Assembly: GCA_041446545.1 (NCBI GenBank)
Contig: JBGOEJ010000001.1
Location: 310,001-374,000, forward strand
Direction: 5' to 3'
Source of the DNA: Fervidibacter canadensis
GTDB taxonomy: Bacteria; Armatimonadota; Fervidibacteria; Fervidibacterales; Fervidibacteraceae
DNA: 64,000 nucleotides
Shown here: positions 33,055 to 41,612 of the stretch, in pieces
How positions within the stretch are numbered: the first letter of the stretch is position 1
Layout: each line of letters starts with the position of its first letter
Made by a program: the position numbers and the translations under genes
Notes under the pieces: generated by a model
What the model saw: the letters and a program-made list of their open reading frames with translations, nothing else
Told to the model about the DNA's origin: nothing
The model's database searches: none

Positions 33055-33810
33055 CTACGCCGCTTCGCCCATTTCCTCCAGCAATTCATCGGGGATGTCA
33101 AAGTTGGCGCTGACATTTTGCACATCGTCGTGGTCTTCCAAATCCCGCAGCAGCGCCAAAAGTTTACGGGCTTCCTCACCTTCCACCCGCACCGTCGTCT
33201 TAGGCAAGTTGGTGACGGTCGCCAGTTGATAAGGGATGCCGTTTTGCTCTAAGGCAGTTTTGATGGCTTGTAGTTGGCGGGGTTCGGCGACAATTTCGTA
33301 AATGCCGTCTTTGCGCTGGACATCATCGGCGCCTGCTTCCAAGGCGCATGCCAGCAAAGTGTCTTCATCGGCGGCGGAAGCGTCCACGACGACGAGGGCT
33401 TTTTTGTCAAAGACCCAAGCGACGCTTCCTGCCTCGCTCAAACTTCCGCCATGCTTTTGGAAGAGGCGGCGAAGTTCGGAAGTCGTTCGGTTGCGGTTGT
33501 CCGTCAAGGCTTCCACCAAGATGGCAACACCACCAGGACCGTAGCCTTCGTAGATGACCTCTTCGTATTGCTCGCCGCCCAGTTCGCCGGCACCCTTTTT
33601 GATGGCGCGTTCAATGTTTTCCATCGGCATGCCGTTGTCTTTGGCGCGGTCAATGGCGGCGCGCAGGCGCGGGTTGGTTTCAGGGTCAGGTCCGCCCAAG
33701 CGGGCGGCGACGACGATTTCGCGGGTGAGTTTCGCAAAAAGCCGACCGCGCAATAAGTCCTGCCGCATCTTGCGGACACGAATGTTGTGCCATTTGGAAT
33801 GACCTGCCAT
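33055..33810 (-). CDS. yebC: YebC/PmpR family regulatory protein
   Basis: A 251-residue YebC-family protein, beginning MAGHSKWHNIRVRK and containing the AAIDRAKDNGMPMENIERAIKKG signature (shown in part) and VIYEGYGPGGVAILVEALTDN. It is the common bacterial length. YebC was long annotated as a transcriptional regulator and is now also linked to translation of proline-rich stretches. It lies between udg and the SurA-like gene on the minus strand. Confidence 0.95.
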   Translation of the reverse strand: MAGHSKWHNIRVRKMRQDLLRGRLFAKLTREIVVAARLGGPDPETNPRLRAAIDRAKDNGMPMENIERAIKKGAGELGGEQYEEVIYEGYGPGGVAILVEALTDNRNRTTSELRRLFQKHGGSLSEAGSVAWVFDKKALVVVDASAADEDTLLACALEAGADDVQRKDGIYEIVAEPRQLQAIKTALEQNGIPYQLATVTNLPKTTVRVEGEEARKLLALLRDLEDHDDVQNVSANFDIPDELLEEMGEAA

Positions 33811-33882
33811 GGTGATGCACCTCCGTTGTCGTCACCGTTGTTCGTCATTGTGGCGGTGTTGCCGATGCGGTTGTTCGCCGTT

Positions 33883-33904
33883 GCGGCTAATAGCCGCTCC
33901 AACA
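33883..33904. repeat. Dispersed palindromic repeat, type A
   Basis: GCGGCTAATAGCCGC followed by TCCAACA, identical to 41414-41435 and one base from 6489-6510. It ends 2 bases from the uracil-DNA glycosylase stop, within the 95-base gap before yebC. Confidence 0.8.
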
Positions 33905-33905
33905 C

Positions 33906-34490
33906 TTAGGAAAGACCCAATTGAGCCAGCAAGGCTTTGAGTTTGAGCATGTCTTGGCGAAGGATGTCTTTCCATTTGGGTTGATGCAATGCTGCCGCTG
34001 GGTGCAGCAAAGGCACAAAAACGATGCCACTTTTGGTGAAGGGTTGACCGTGCACTTGCGTAATGGTCGCCTTCAGTTCGGGCAAAAGGGCTTTCAAGGC
34101 AGCGCTTCCGAGCAAACAGACGACAGCGGGACGGATAAGGGCAATCTGGGCTTCCAAATAAGGGCGACAGGCGGCAATCTCCTCGTTCGCTGGTGTTCGG
34201 TTATTGGGTGGGCGGCACTTGACGACATTGGTGATGAACACTTCCTCACGGCTTAACCCTGCCAGCACCAGCAACTCATTTAAAAAGCGCCCTGCCGGTC
34301 CGACGAAGGGACGCCCTTGCGCATCTTCCTGCTCGCCCGGTGCTTCTCCGATGAACATGACCTTCGCTTTCGGGTTGCCTTCACCAGGAACGGCGTGGGT
34401 GCGGTTTTGATGCAACGGGCATCGGGTGCAAGTGAGAATCTGTTGATGCAACTCATCCAACGCCGTTAGGGTTGCGTTGGGTCGCTGCAT
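33906..34490 (-). CDS. udg: Uracil-DNA glycosylase, type 4 (iron-sulfur)
   Basis: A 194-residue family-4 UDG that removes uracil from DNA. The four iron-sulfur cysteines are visible in CTRCPLHQNR, VVKCRPPNNRTP and AACRPYL, and the active-site and uracil-binding motifs are GEAPGEQEDAQGRPFVGPAG and VPLLHPAAALHQP. Type 4 enzymes are typical of thermophiles. I start at ATG 34490 with AAGGAGG upstream; the longer frame lacks family similarity. It follows hrcA by 70 bases. Confidence 0.94.
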   Translation of the reverse strand: MQRPNATLTALDELHQQILTCTRCPLHQNRTHAVPGEGNPKAKVMFIGEAPGEQEDAQGRPFVGPAGRFLNELLVLAGLSREEVFITNVVKCRPPNNRTPANEEIAACRPYLEAQIALIRPAVVCLLGSAALKALLPELKATITQVHGQPFTKSGIVFVPLLHPAAALHQPKWKDILRQDMLKLKALLAQLGLS

Positions 34491-34560
34491 TTGGGCAGCC
34501 TCCTTGCCGTCGCCTTGATTATGGCACGCTGAAGGCGGCGACGGCTGGCGTTTCCGTCGC

Positions 34561-35619
34561 TCAACTGAGGGCGGAAAAAGCGGACGAAAGCAATTTCGCC
34601 ACCCCTTCCACGATCGGGATAACTTCGCCGTAGCGCATCCGCTTTGGACCAAACACGCCTAACAATCCCACAGGAATCTCATCCCAAAAGCAGGGCGCCG
34701 CCACCAGACTACATTCGGAAAGTTCCGCAAAGGGAATTTCCGCACCGATGTAAACCCACGCCTTCGGGACAGGTGGGATGGCTCGGTCGGTGTGAACTTC
34801 CAGCCAAGCCGCCAACTTCTGAGGCGATTCCCAAAAGGCAATCAATCGTTGGGCTTGCTCTACCCGTTGAAATTCTGGCTCCCGCAAAACTTTGGAGAGA
34901 CCTTCCAACCAAATTTCTGCCTGCCACGCTTCCTCGGTCAAACGCTTCACTAAGTCAAACGCTGTCCGCAGCAACGGGAGGCTTTCTTGACCGCGAGGGG
35001 CAATTTGTTCCCACTGAAGCCAAAGCAACTGCGAGAAGGGGAAGCCTTGCAGGCGCATATTTAGCCAATGGGTCACCTGTTGCCATTGTTTTGCATCGGC
35101 GATTGTTGGCATTAAGACCGTCTTGTGCAACAGGCGATGCCCTGCGACCATGACGACGACCCGGTTATCGGGCAATAGGCTGAAATAGATGCCGCGCACC
35201 GACTCGCTCTGGCGACGGGGCAAGACGGCGAAAGCAGCGTAGTTGGTGCACTGGCTCAACAATTGGCAAGCCATGACCAGCAAATCCCGAACCTCACCGT
35301 AGCGGCGGGCAAACTGCTGCTCCCATGAACGCAACTGATGGGGTGGCAACGGGCGAGTCTGCAAGATTTCGTCCACGAAAACACGATAACCCATGTCCGA
35401 AGGGACACGCCCCGCTGAAGTGTGAGGCTGAAAGATAAGTCCCATCCGCTCCAACGCCGCAAACTCCAGCCGCACCGTCGCAGGGCTGATGCGAAGGCGA
35501 TACTCCAGCACCAACGGCTTTGACCCGACAGGTTGTGCCGTGCGGATATGCATGTCCACGACTGCCCCTAAAATCTGCTTTCGCCGTTCCGTCAAGACGG
35601 GTTTTTCGCTGGTGGGCAT
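34561..35619 (-). CDS. hrcA: Heat-inducible transcription repressor HrcA
   Basis: A 352-residue HrcA, the repressor of chaperone operons that binds CIRCE. The winged helix lies at the start (LTERRKQILGAVVDMHIRTAQPVGSK, shown in part), followed by TSAGRVPSDMGYRVFVDE and the closing VSLLGVFGPKRMRYG-like segment. It lies 7 bases after mnmA. No dnaK, dnaJ or grpE and no CIRCE inverted repeat is visible in the window, so its targets are elsewhere. Confidence 0.95.
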   Translation of the reverse strand: MPTSEKPVLTERRKQILGAVVDMHIRTAQPVGSKPLVLEYRLRISPATVRLEFAALERMGLIFQPHTSAGRVPSDMGYRVFVDEILQTRPLPPHQLRSWEQQFARRYGEVRDLLVMACQLLSQCTNYAAFAVLPRRQSESVRGIYFSLLPDNRVVVMVAGHRLLHKTVLMPTIADAKQWQQVTHWLNMRLQGFPFSQLLWLQWEQIAPRGQESLPLLRTAFDLVKRLTEEAWQAEIWLEGLSKVLREPEFQRVEQAQRLIAFWESPQKLAAWLEVHTDRAIPPVPKAWVYIGAEIPFAELSECSLVAAPCFWDEIPVGLLGVFGPKRMRYGEVIPIVEGVAKLLSSAFSALS

Positions 35620-35626
35620 AAGTTCG

Positions 35627-36817
35627 TCACCTCACCGCCTCTTCGGAAAGTGGCGAAAGGGCTTGACAATGCTTCTCTTCGCCGACAAGCGTTGTCACGG
35701 ACAAAATGGTGCCGCCTCCCAGCACCTCTTCCCCTGTTTCAGCATCGTAAAAGACGGCGATTTGCCCTGGCGTCACTGCCCATTGGGGTTCATCCCAACG
35801 GATAAGGGCGCGCCGACCGTCCAAAGGCTCCACCCACGCCAACCCTTCTGCCGACCGATAACGATGCTTGACCCGTGCCCGAACGGCGCTCTTGGGAGGT
35901 TCGCCGCAAATCCAATTGACGGCACCGACGACGGCTTCCCGCGTCAATAACGCTTCGCGGCGACCGACGACAAGGGTGTTCGTTGCGGCGTCAATCCGAA
36001 CGACATACAACGGTTCACCCGTCGGATTGTGGATGCCCAAACCCCGTCGCTGACCGACGGTGTAAAAGGCAATGCCCATATGCGTGCCGATGACCTTACC
36101 GTCTTCGGTAACGATGGGACCTGGCTTGACCAAATCGGGGCGTCGCTTCCGCAAAAACTCGCGGTAATCGTCGCCTTCCACGAAGCAAATTTCTTGGCTG
36201 TCAGGCTTGTTGGCGACGGGCAAACCGAAGGCTTTTGCCATCTCCCGCGTTTGCGCCTTTGGGAAATTGCCCAACGGAAGCAATGTCCGCGCCAAGACGG
36301 GCTGAGTGAGCATGTAGAGCACATAACTTTGGTCTTTTTGAGCGTCCACAGCCTTCAGCAATCGGAAATGACCGTTAGCGATGATACGGGCGTAGTGCCC
36401 TGTGGCAATGTAATCGGCGTCCAGCGCTTCGGCTCGTTGGAGGAAGACCCGATACTTGATGAACTCGTTGCAGCGAACGCAAGGGTTGGGCGTCCGACCC
36501 ATCGCATACTCGTTGATGAAATCGGCGACGACTGTCTTGGCGAAAACTTCCGTCAGGTTCAAGACATAGTGAGGGATGTTCAAAATTTGAGCGACACGAC
36601 GGGCATCTTCCACCGAGTCAATCCCGCAGCACGCCTTGGCATGTTCCTGCCCTTCGTTGCCTGCCCAGAGACGAAAAGTCACCCCGATGACCTCGTAACC
36701 TTGCTGTTTCAGCAAGGCAGCGGTCACAGAACTGTCCACGCCACCGCTCATCGCCACCAGCACCCGCTTCGCCTTTTTCGGCGTCAGGATTGTCGGTAAA
36801 GTCAAGGGGCAAGTCAT
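35627..36817 (-). CDS. mnmA: tRNA-specific 2-thiouridylase MnmA
   Basis: A 396-residue MnmA that thiolates U34 of tRNA. It has the PP-loop VAMSGGVDSSVTAALLKQQ, the catalytic cysteine in TPNPCVRCNEFIKY and the second in SQEICFVEGDDY. The start is not sharp: I use ATG 36817 (MTCPLTLPTIL), but the frame is open from 36844 (GTG). It heads a minus-strand run with hrcA, udg, yebC, the SurA-like gene and mazG. Confidence 0.95.
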   Translation of the reverse strand: MTCPLTLPTILTPKKAKRVLVAMSGGVDSSVTAALLKQQGYEVIGVTFRLWAGNEGQEHAKACCGIDSVEDARRVAQILNIPHYVLNLTEVFAKTVVADFINEYAMGRTPNPCVRCNEFIKYRVFLQRAEALDADYIATGHYARIIANGHFRLLKAVDAQKDQSYVLYMLTQPVLARTLLPLGNFPKAQTREMAKAFGLPVANKPDSQEICFVEGDDYREFLRKRRPDLVKPGPIVTEDGKVIGTHMGIAFYTVGQRRGLGIHNPTGEPLYVVRIDAATNTLVVGRREALLTREAVVGAVNWICGEPPKSAVRARVKHRYRSAEGLAWVEPLDGRRALIRWDEPQWAVTPGQIAVFYDAETGEEVLGGGTILSVTTLVGEEKHCQALSPLSEEAVR

Positions 36818-36920
36818 AGCGTTTTGGGACACCTCGTTTATCACGCCCTCAAAAGTCCGCTAAAATTTTGCATCGCCCAATCGCTCCTTGACAATCCCAT
36901 CAAAGGAGGTGACTGAAGGG

Positions 36921-37169
36921 ATGCCCGTTTACGACTACCGCTGCGACGGCTGTGGGCACACTTTTGAAGTTTTTCACGGTGTGGATGAACGCCCAGAGGT
37001 TCGCTGCGAGCGGTGCGGTCAACCCGCTCGCAAACTCTTCCGACCTGTCCCCATCATCTTCAAGGGCAGCGGTTGGCATGTGACCGACTACGGAAGGGGC
37101 ACAACGCCCCAAAAAGCGACGGAGGAAAAGAGGCAATCGGAGAAAGAGGAGGGCGCGGAAAAAGAATGA
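36921..37169 (+). CDS. FmdB-family zinc ribbon protein
   Basis: An 82-residue protein whose first 50 residues are a FmdB/CxxC_CXXC zinc ribbon: YDYRCDGCGHTFEV and RCERCGQPARKLF give two CxxC pairs. GSGWHVTDYG follows, and the tail is highly charged. Such proteins occur as regulatory or adaptor-like factors; the function here is unknown. AAAGGAGGTG lies before the ATG at 36921. A hairpin follows 10 bases after the stop. Confidence 0.88.
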   Translation: MPVYDYRCDGCGHTFEVFHGVDERPEVRCERCGQPARKLFRPVPIIFKGSGWHVTDYGRGTTPQKATEEKRQSEKEEGAEKE

Positions 37170-37179
37170 AAAGGCTCTT

Positions 37180-37206
37180 GGTGCCAGGTCGCTCAGACCT
37201 GGCACC
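37180..37206 (+). terminator. Rho-independent-like terminator
   Basis: GGTGCCAGGTC, loop GCTCA, GACCTGGCACC form a perfect 11-bp stem, followed by TTTTGTCTTT. It lies 10 bases after the stop of the FmdB-like gene on the same strand. Confidence 0.8.
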
Positions 37207-37215
37207 TTTTGTCTT

Positions 37216-37479
37216 TCACGCCCGCTTCTGTTGACGCTTTAACTTCCTCCCCTGCACCTGCTGCCACCACGCCAGATAATTTTGGGCGGTTCGCAACAAA
37301 TCTTTCCCTGCCTCCCGCCACTCCCGTTTGAAGCGGCGCTTCTCTTTCGTGCTGTCGTAAAAGACCGTCAGCACCCGCACCGTTTTTCCTTCCGCCACCT
37401 GTCTCAGTTGCTCAAAGACTTTCGCCATGTTGCCAACAAAGGCGTGGCGTTCGCCATCCACTTGCACATACAACCGCAC
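37216..37479 (-). CDS. Hypothetical basic protein, co-transcribed with sufU
   Basis: An 87-residue, strongly basic protein starting at GTG 37479, 6 bases after the sufU stop, with AAGGAGG 10 bases upstream. It reads RLYVQVDGERHAFVGNMAKV with many K, R, Q and W residues later. No family is recognised; translational coupling and codon use support a real gene. Confidence 0.65.
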   Translation of the reverse strand: MRLYVQVDGERHAFVGNMAKVFEQLRQVAEGKTVRVLTVFYDSTKEKRRFKREWREAGKDLLRTAQNYLAWWQQVQGRKLKRQQKRA

Positions 37480-37485
37480 CGGCTA

Positions 37486-37953
37486 TCAACCCTCCTTTTC
37501 GCTCAAGAGTTTCGCCACTGACCGCTGCAAGATGTCCCAAGCCAGCGTGGCGCATTTGACCCGCACAGGAAATTCCCGCACGCCCCGCAAGGCATCCAAG
37601 TCTTCCAGTTCGCCCTCAGGCGGGAAGGGTTTTTCGCCCCGCATCATCTGCCGAAACTCTTCGGCAAACTCAAGGGCTTGCTCCAATCGCATCCCTTTCA
37701 CCCGCTCCGTCATCATGGACGCCGATGCTTGGCTGATGGCGCAACCCCGCCCCGAAAACCGAATGTCAGCAATCTGGTCGCCTTCCACCTTCAGGTAAAG
37801 GGCGATGCGGTCGCCACAAAACGGGTTTTCCTCCTCCATCACCGCATCGGGACTGTCCAGCGTCCCGAAGTTGCGGGGTCGCTTGTAGTGGTCAAGGATG
37901 ATTTCCTGATAGAGCCAGTCCAGCGCCGCAAACTCCTGATCGGATACGCTCAC
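37486..37953 (-). CDS. sufU: SufU/IscU-type iron-sulfur scaffold protein
   Basis: A 155-residue SufU/IscU scaffold on which iron-sulfur clusters are assembled before transfer. The three cysteines are in NPFCGDRIA (C46), RGCAISQAS and VRVKCATLAW, and the insertion KPFPPEGELEDL between the second and third cysteines is typical of SufU. No sufB, sufC or sufS gene is in the window. It is divergent from ubiX. Confidence 0.93.
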   Translation of the reverse strand: MSVSDQEFAALDWLYQEIILDHYKRPRNFGTLDSPDAVMEEENPFCGDRIALYLKVEGDQIADIRFSGRGCAISQASASMMTERVKGMRLEQALEFAEEFRQMMRGEKPFPPEGELEDLDALRGVREFPVRVKCATLAWDILQRSVAKLLSEKEG

Positions 37954-38050
37954 TATGGGTCACCTCTTGATGGACAATGTCTGGTGCGTCCCAAAATTGT
38001 GTCACGCCGCCCATCTTGCCTTTTCCATGCTGTCAAAAGGTGGGATGAAC

Positions 38051-38668
38051 ATGCGTGTCATCGTCGCCGTCACGGGCGCCAGTGGAGCGCTTTACGCTCA
38101 ACGGCTTTTGCAGGTGTTGGTGGCTCACGAACAGGTGCAAGAGGTTGCCTTCATCATGTCCGAGCAAGGTCGGATGTTGTTCGCCCACGAATTGGGCATC
38201 AACCTCAGCCACCGCCGTCCCGACTTAAAAGCGTTGGGGATAGACCCTGCCAAAGTGACCGCCTTTCATCCCAAAGACTTGACGGCGCCCCCTGCCAGTG
38301 GGTCGGCGCGCTATGAAGCGATGGTCATCATCCCTTGCAGCACCCACACCCTTGCCAAAGTTGCCACAGGGCTTGCTGATGACCTTATCGGTCGGGCGGC
38401 ACAAGTGATGCTGAAAGAGCGACGGAAACTGATTTTGGTCACCCGCGAGACGCCCTTGAGTTTGATCACCCTGCGCAACATGGTCGCCGTCACGGAAGCA
38501 GGGGCTATCATCGTGGATGCCAACCCTGCTTTTTACACCCATCCCCAAACGGTGCAGGAGTTAGTGGATTTCATCGTCCAACGGGTTTGTGACCAGTTGG
38601 GTTTGGAGGTGCACTTGATACCTCGCTGGGAACTCCCACAGAAAGACCTTTTGCTTCGGCGTTCGTGA
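38051..38668 (+). CDS. ubiX: Flavin prenyltransferase UbiX
   Basis: A 205-residue UbiX that makes prenylated FMN for UbiD-type decarboxylases. It starts MRVIVAVTGASGALYAQRL and shows IPCSTHTLAKVATGLADDLI and TRETPLSLITLRNM, all family hallmarks. I chose ATG 38051 because GGTGGG lies 6 bases before it. No ubiD is in the window. It is followed 51 bases later by the tRNA-Arg gene on the opposite strand. Confidence 0.95.
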   Translation: MRVIVAVTGASGALYAQRLLQVLVAHEQVQEVAFIMSEQGRMLFAHELGINLSHRRPDLKALGIDPAKVTAFHPKDLTAPPASGSARYEAMVIIPCSTHTLAKVATGLADDLIGRAAQVMLKERRKLILVTRETPLSLITLRNMVAVTEAGAIIVDANPAFYTHPQTVQELVDFIVQRVCDQLGLEVHLIPRWELPQKDLLLRRS

Positions 38669-38719
38669 ATGACCCGATAGGTGATGACAACGCACCTGTT
38701 GATCGGCAATGACCGAGGG

Positions 38720-38794
38720 CGCGCCCGGAGGGATTTGAACCCCCGACCCAGGGATTAGAACTCCCCGGCTCTGTCCAGGCTGAGCTACGGGCGC
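38720..38794 (-). tRNA. tRNA-Arg (anticodon TCT)
   Basis: Read on the minus strand it folds as a complete cloverleaf: acceptor GCGCCCG with CGGGCGC, D-arm GCTC-GAGC, anticodon loop GTTCTAA (anticodon TCT) and T-arm GGGGG-TTCAAAT-CCCTC. The discriminator is G. No CCA is encoded after it. Confidence 0.93.
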
Positions 38795-38830
38795 TTGGCT
38801 TTCGGCTCGGGTTTTTGCGGGAAGGTCGTT

Positions 38831-38907
38831 TGGGGCGAGCGGCGGGATTTGAACCCGCGACCTTCAGGGCCACAGCCTGACGCTCTGACCCCTGAGCTAC
38901 GCCCGCC
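38831..38907 (-). tRNA. tRNA-His (anticodon GTG)
   Basis: Cloverleaf on the minus strand with acceptor GCGGGCG and CGCTCGC (one G-T pair), anticodon loop CTGTGGC (GTG) and T-arm GCGGG-TTCAAAT-CCCGC. The extra G at -1 (base 38907) opposite discriminator C is the tRNA-His identity element. The encoded CCA is at 38831-38833. Confidence 0.94.
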
Positions 38908-39167
38908 ATCCAATTCAAGGAGAGCAAGGTCTCCATGAATGCGCACTTTTATTATGCCACGCCTCATCACGGACGAAAGAAGTGTTGTTAGGAGGCGCAA
39001 GGGAAAGGCGTTCGGGAAAATGAGGCTAAATAGGGCATTTGGCGCCGAGCCGACGCGGGACGGAGTCGCTCTAAGTGCTTCAGAGGCAATCCCAAGCCCT
39101 TTCCCTTCGTGCTATCATAACGGCGGGTGTCAGCATCCGAGGATAAGAGTGGGAGGTTGCGAGTAGG

Positions 39168-40124
39168 ATGCCAGAGGAGTTGAAATTGTTTTCGGGCAAT
39201 GCTAATCCCGCCCTCGCTCAAGCCGTCGCTCAAGCCCTGAATGTCCCTTTAGGTGATTTGTTGGTCACTCGCTTCAGCGATGGAGAGGTTCGGGTGCAAA
39301 TCCGAGAGAATGTGCGGGGCGCAGATGTCTTTATCATCCAACCGACTTGCCCTCCCGTCAACGAGAATTTGATGGAACTTTTGGTGATGATTGATGCTTT
39401 CAAGCGGGCATCAGCGGCGCGGGTTGTGGCGGTCATCCCTTACTACGGTTATGCCCGTCAGGATCGCAAAGTGCGCCCGCGCGAACCGATTTCCGCCAAA
39501 CTGGTCGCTAATCTTCTGACGGTCGCTGGCGCAGACCGCATTTTTTCCATTGACCTGCATGCCGGGCAAATTCAGGGCTTCTTTGACATCCCTGTGGATA
39601 ATTTACCAGCGGGACCGCTTTTGGCGCGCTACCTGCGATCTAAAGGGTTGTTTGCGGACGATGTGGTCGTCGTCTCACCCGATGTCGGAGGAGTGGAGCG
39701 GGCAACCCTTTTCGCCCATATGCTTCAAGCGGGTTTAGCGATTTTCGCCAAGCACCGTCCCGACGCCAACAAAAGCGAGATGGTCGCCATCATCGGAGAT
39801 GTCAAGGGGAAGCGAGCCATCCTTGTAGACGATATCGTGGACACCGCTGGCACTATCACCCAAGCGGCGATAGCGCTCATGGAGGAAGGGGCGGCGGAGG
39901 TTTACGCTTGTTGCACCCATCCTGTCCTCTCTGGTCCTGCCGTAGAGCGGTTGCGGGTATCGCCCATTAAAGAACTGGTCGTCACCGACACGATCCCTTT
40001 GCCTCCCGAAAAACGGCTGCCAAACATCACCGTGCTTTCCGTCGCCCCTTTGCTGGCGCAAGCCATCCGAAACATTCACGAGAACCGCTCTGTCAGCGCC
40101 ATCTTGCAGGAACTCACGGTTTAG
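39168..40124 (+). CDS. prs: Ribose-phosphate pyrophosphokinase
   Basis: A 318-residue PRPP synthetase that makes the activated ribose for nucleotides, histidine and tryptophan. It starts MPEELKLFSGNANPALAQAV and shows PYYGYARQDRK (residues about 96-106) and the PRPP-binding loop ILVDDIVDTAGTITQAA (about 222-238). Length and motifs are normal. GGGAGG lies upstream of the ATG. The C-terminus overlaps the convergent LolA-like gene by 11 bases. Confidence 0.97.
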   Translation: MPEELKLFSGNANPALAQAVAQALNVPLGDLLVTRFSDGEVRVQIRENVRGADVFIIQPTCPPVNENLMELLVMIDAFKRASAARVVAVIPYYGYARQDRKVRPREPISAKLVANLLTVAGADRIFSIDLHAGQIQGFFDIPVDNLPAGPLLARYLRSKGLFADDVVVVSPDVGGVERATLFAHMLQAGLAIFAKHRPDANKSEMVAIIGDVKGKRAILVDDIVDTAGTITQAAIALMEEGAAEVYACCTHPVLSGPAVERLRVSPIKELVVTDTIPLPPEKRLPNITVLSVAPLLAQAIRNIHENRSVSAILQELTV

Positions 40125-40914
40125 GGGAAGGCGATGGAGGCATCGTCGGGCTTGACGGAAGTTCCAGTTTCTCCACGACTTTAAAACCTTCCGGCGGCTT
40201 GTAGGAGAAGAGGTTGGCGGGGATAGGGGCGTTGAACTGCACCCGATCAAATTTCATCGTCATGATAAGGGTCGTTTGCTTCATCGCTTCAGCGAGGGGG
40301 TTGGGCTTCTTGGGGTCAGAGCCCATCAAGGCACTAAGACGCTTTCCTTCTATGACCGCCTGAACTTGCCAGAGGGTGTTATCGGCAATCCAAAGTCGGG
40401 CAGAAGCGCCTTCGTCTGTCGCCACCTTCACGATCTTCATCGTTCGCCCTCGCAGCTTCTCTTCACCGGCTATTTGGGCTTCTTTCACCCGTTTCAGCCA
40501 ATCCTCTACCTCAAAGATTCCGCCAAAGGGTATTTGCCGAGGGATTTTGCCTTCTGGGGTGAGGGGTTGCCTGAGCACCTGTTTGAGTTGTGGGAACTCA
40601 GTGAAAAGGAACTTGCCATCCGAGACGATAACTTGTCGCTGCTTGATGCCTTCAGGCAAAGTTGTTTCTGTGACCAAGCGCAATCGGTTGGGGCGTTGAG
40701 CGTAGAGGGTGAAGCGGGTCGTGACAGAAGTTTCCCGTTGGGGTGATTTGCTGGTGTTAACCATCACCCCAGACAGGATGAGGGTTTTTGCCTTCTGGTA
40801 GCGTTGGACGACTTTTTCCAAAAACTTTTTGACGGCATCGGAAGGCGGGGCAGAAGCCAAAGAAGCGGTAGTTATTGCGACCGACAAAAAAAGAAGCCAG
40901 CCTGCACGGGACAT
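40114..40914 (-). CDS. LolA-like outer membrane lipoprotein carrier family protein
   Basis: A 266-residue exported protein with signal peptide MSRAGWLLFLSVAITTASLA. The body resembles LolA/DUF2092: VVQRYQKAKTLILSGVMVN, RFTLYAQRPNRLRLVTE and DGKFLFTEFPQLKQVL, then a proline-rich end. In Gram-negative cells LolA shuttles lipoproteins across the periplasm, which suits the lipoprotein gene at 33018. The similarity is at fold level, so this is a family-level call. GGAAGGAGG lies upstream of the ATG. Confidence 0.75.
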   Translation of the reverse strand: MSRAGWLLFLSVAITTASLASAPPSDAVKKFLEKVVQRYQKAKTLILSGVMVNTSKSPQRETSVTTRFTLYAQRPNRLRLVTETTLPEGIKQRQVIVSDGKFLFTEFPQLKQVLRQPLTPEGKIPRQIPFGGIFEVEDWLKRVKEAQIAGEEKLRGRTMKIVKVATDEGASARLWIADNTLWQVQAVIEGKRLSALMGSDPKKPNPLAEAMKQTTLIMTMKFDRVQFNAPIPANLFSYKPPEGFKVVEKLELPSSPTMPPSPSPKP

Positions 40915-41152
40915 CCCTGTCGCCTCCTTCCGCTCGTTATCGGGCTGCTTTGGAGAAGCGCCCTTTAAAGTTTGGCGACAGAGACTGGCAGGCTGGCAGG
41001 GGCGGGGTGGGCAGGGCAGCCCACCAGACGGGAGGGGAGGCAGGCGTGGAGCAAAAGGGGTGTCAGGAAAGTCGGGAGGTGAGCCTTAGGGGTGGCTCCC
41101 CGCAGAGGCTTTGTCCTCTCCAAAAAAGCGCAAAAATGCCAAAGAGAGCAAA
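40915..41152. other. Intergenic region, no gene seen
   Basis: 238 bases between the LolA-like gene and the initiator tRNA, all purine-rich on the plus strand. A small hairpin (AGAGG-CTTTGT-CCTCT) is at about 41104-41119. I considered a small RNA here (see rejected items) and found no support. Confidence 0.3.
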
Positions 41153-41229
41153 TGGTTGCGGGGGCGGGATTTGAACCCGCGACCTCCGGGTTATGAGCCC
41201 GGCGAGCTACCTGGCTGCTCTACCCCGCG
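41153..41229 (-). tRNA. Initiator tRNA-fMet (anticodon CAT)
   Basis: The minus strand folds with a C1-A72 mismatch at the acceptor end (CGCGGGG with CCCCGCA) and three consecutive G-C pairs in the anticodon stem (GGG-CTCATAA-CCC), both initiator hallmarks. The CCA end is encoded (41153-41155). The T-arm is GCGGG-TTCAAAT-CCCGC. Confidence 0.95.
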
Positions 41230-41413
41230 TCTTGAGACATCCTTTCCGCCTTTTCAAGGTGCTGCCGCACGGGTTTCCGACAGATGTCCTTCCGTCGGCG
41301 GCACTAATTATGCATCACCCGACCACCACCGTCAACCCTTTCCGAGGGCGTTCGGAAAGGCACGCTTTGAATAACCGCTATTTGTTGCAGCGGACATTGC
41401 CATTGTCATTTTC

Positions 41414-41435
41414 GCGGCTAATAGCCGCTCCAACA
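41414..41435. repeat. Dispersed palindromic repeat, type A
   Basis: GCGGCTAATAGCCGC plus TCCAACA, exactly the same 22 bases as 33883-33904. Together with the type B copy 41 bases downstream it looks like one composite element. Confidence 0.8.
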
Positions 41436-41476
41436 GAAGGGTTGGGGGGAGGTTCGGGTTGCTCCTCCTTGCTTAA

Positions 41477-41522
41477 GTGGCTATCAGCCATGACGCCACA
41501 AAACCTGTTCCAAGACTTTCCA
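41477..41522. repeat. Dispersed palindromic repeat, type B plus trailing block
   Basis: GTGGCTATCAGCCATGACGC, then CACAAAACCTGTTCCA and AGACTTTCC. The trailing block resembles 5641-5669 and the hairpin resembles 28613-28632. Confidence 0.65.
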
Positions 41523-41612
41523 AGCCTCCCCCTTTCTGCGTCGGAAGACAGTGTCCTTTGAAAAAGTAGGTGTCGCATAATTGAGGGCGGCGCAAAAAGG
41601 GATGGGGCAAAG

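Larger units (their letters stand above)
41230..41612. other. 383-base intergenic region with hairpins and dispersed repeats
   Basis: No credible gene. It holds a perfect hairpin CCTTTCCGA-GGGCGT-TCGGAAAGG (41337-41360), the type A palindrome (41414-41435), the type B palindrome (41477-41496) and the CACAAAACCTGT block (41498-41509) shared with 5642-5653. It lies upstream of hypD, so the hypD promoter must be here or just after it. Confidence 0.5.

Noticed and set aside
34561..36817. A CIRCE element controlling the hrcA region
   Set aside because: No TTAGCACTC-type inverted repeat was seen near hrcA or mnmA.
37955..38050. A longer ubiX start at 37955
   Set aside because: The upstream codons are unlike the family; ATG 38051 has a ribosome site 6 bases before it and gives the normal N-terminus.
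38571..39000. Coding frames across the tRNA-Arg and tRNA-His genes
   Set aside because: These frames read the tRNAs. The cloverleaf structures are clear, so the frames are not genes.
41040..41150. An RNase P RNA, SRP RNA or other small RNA upstream of tRNA-fMet
   Set aside because: A short AGGAAAGTC-like stretch recalls RNase P RNA, but the remaining conserved blocks are missing and the space is too short; SRP RNA core motifs are also absent.
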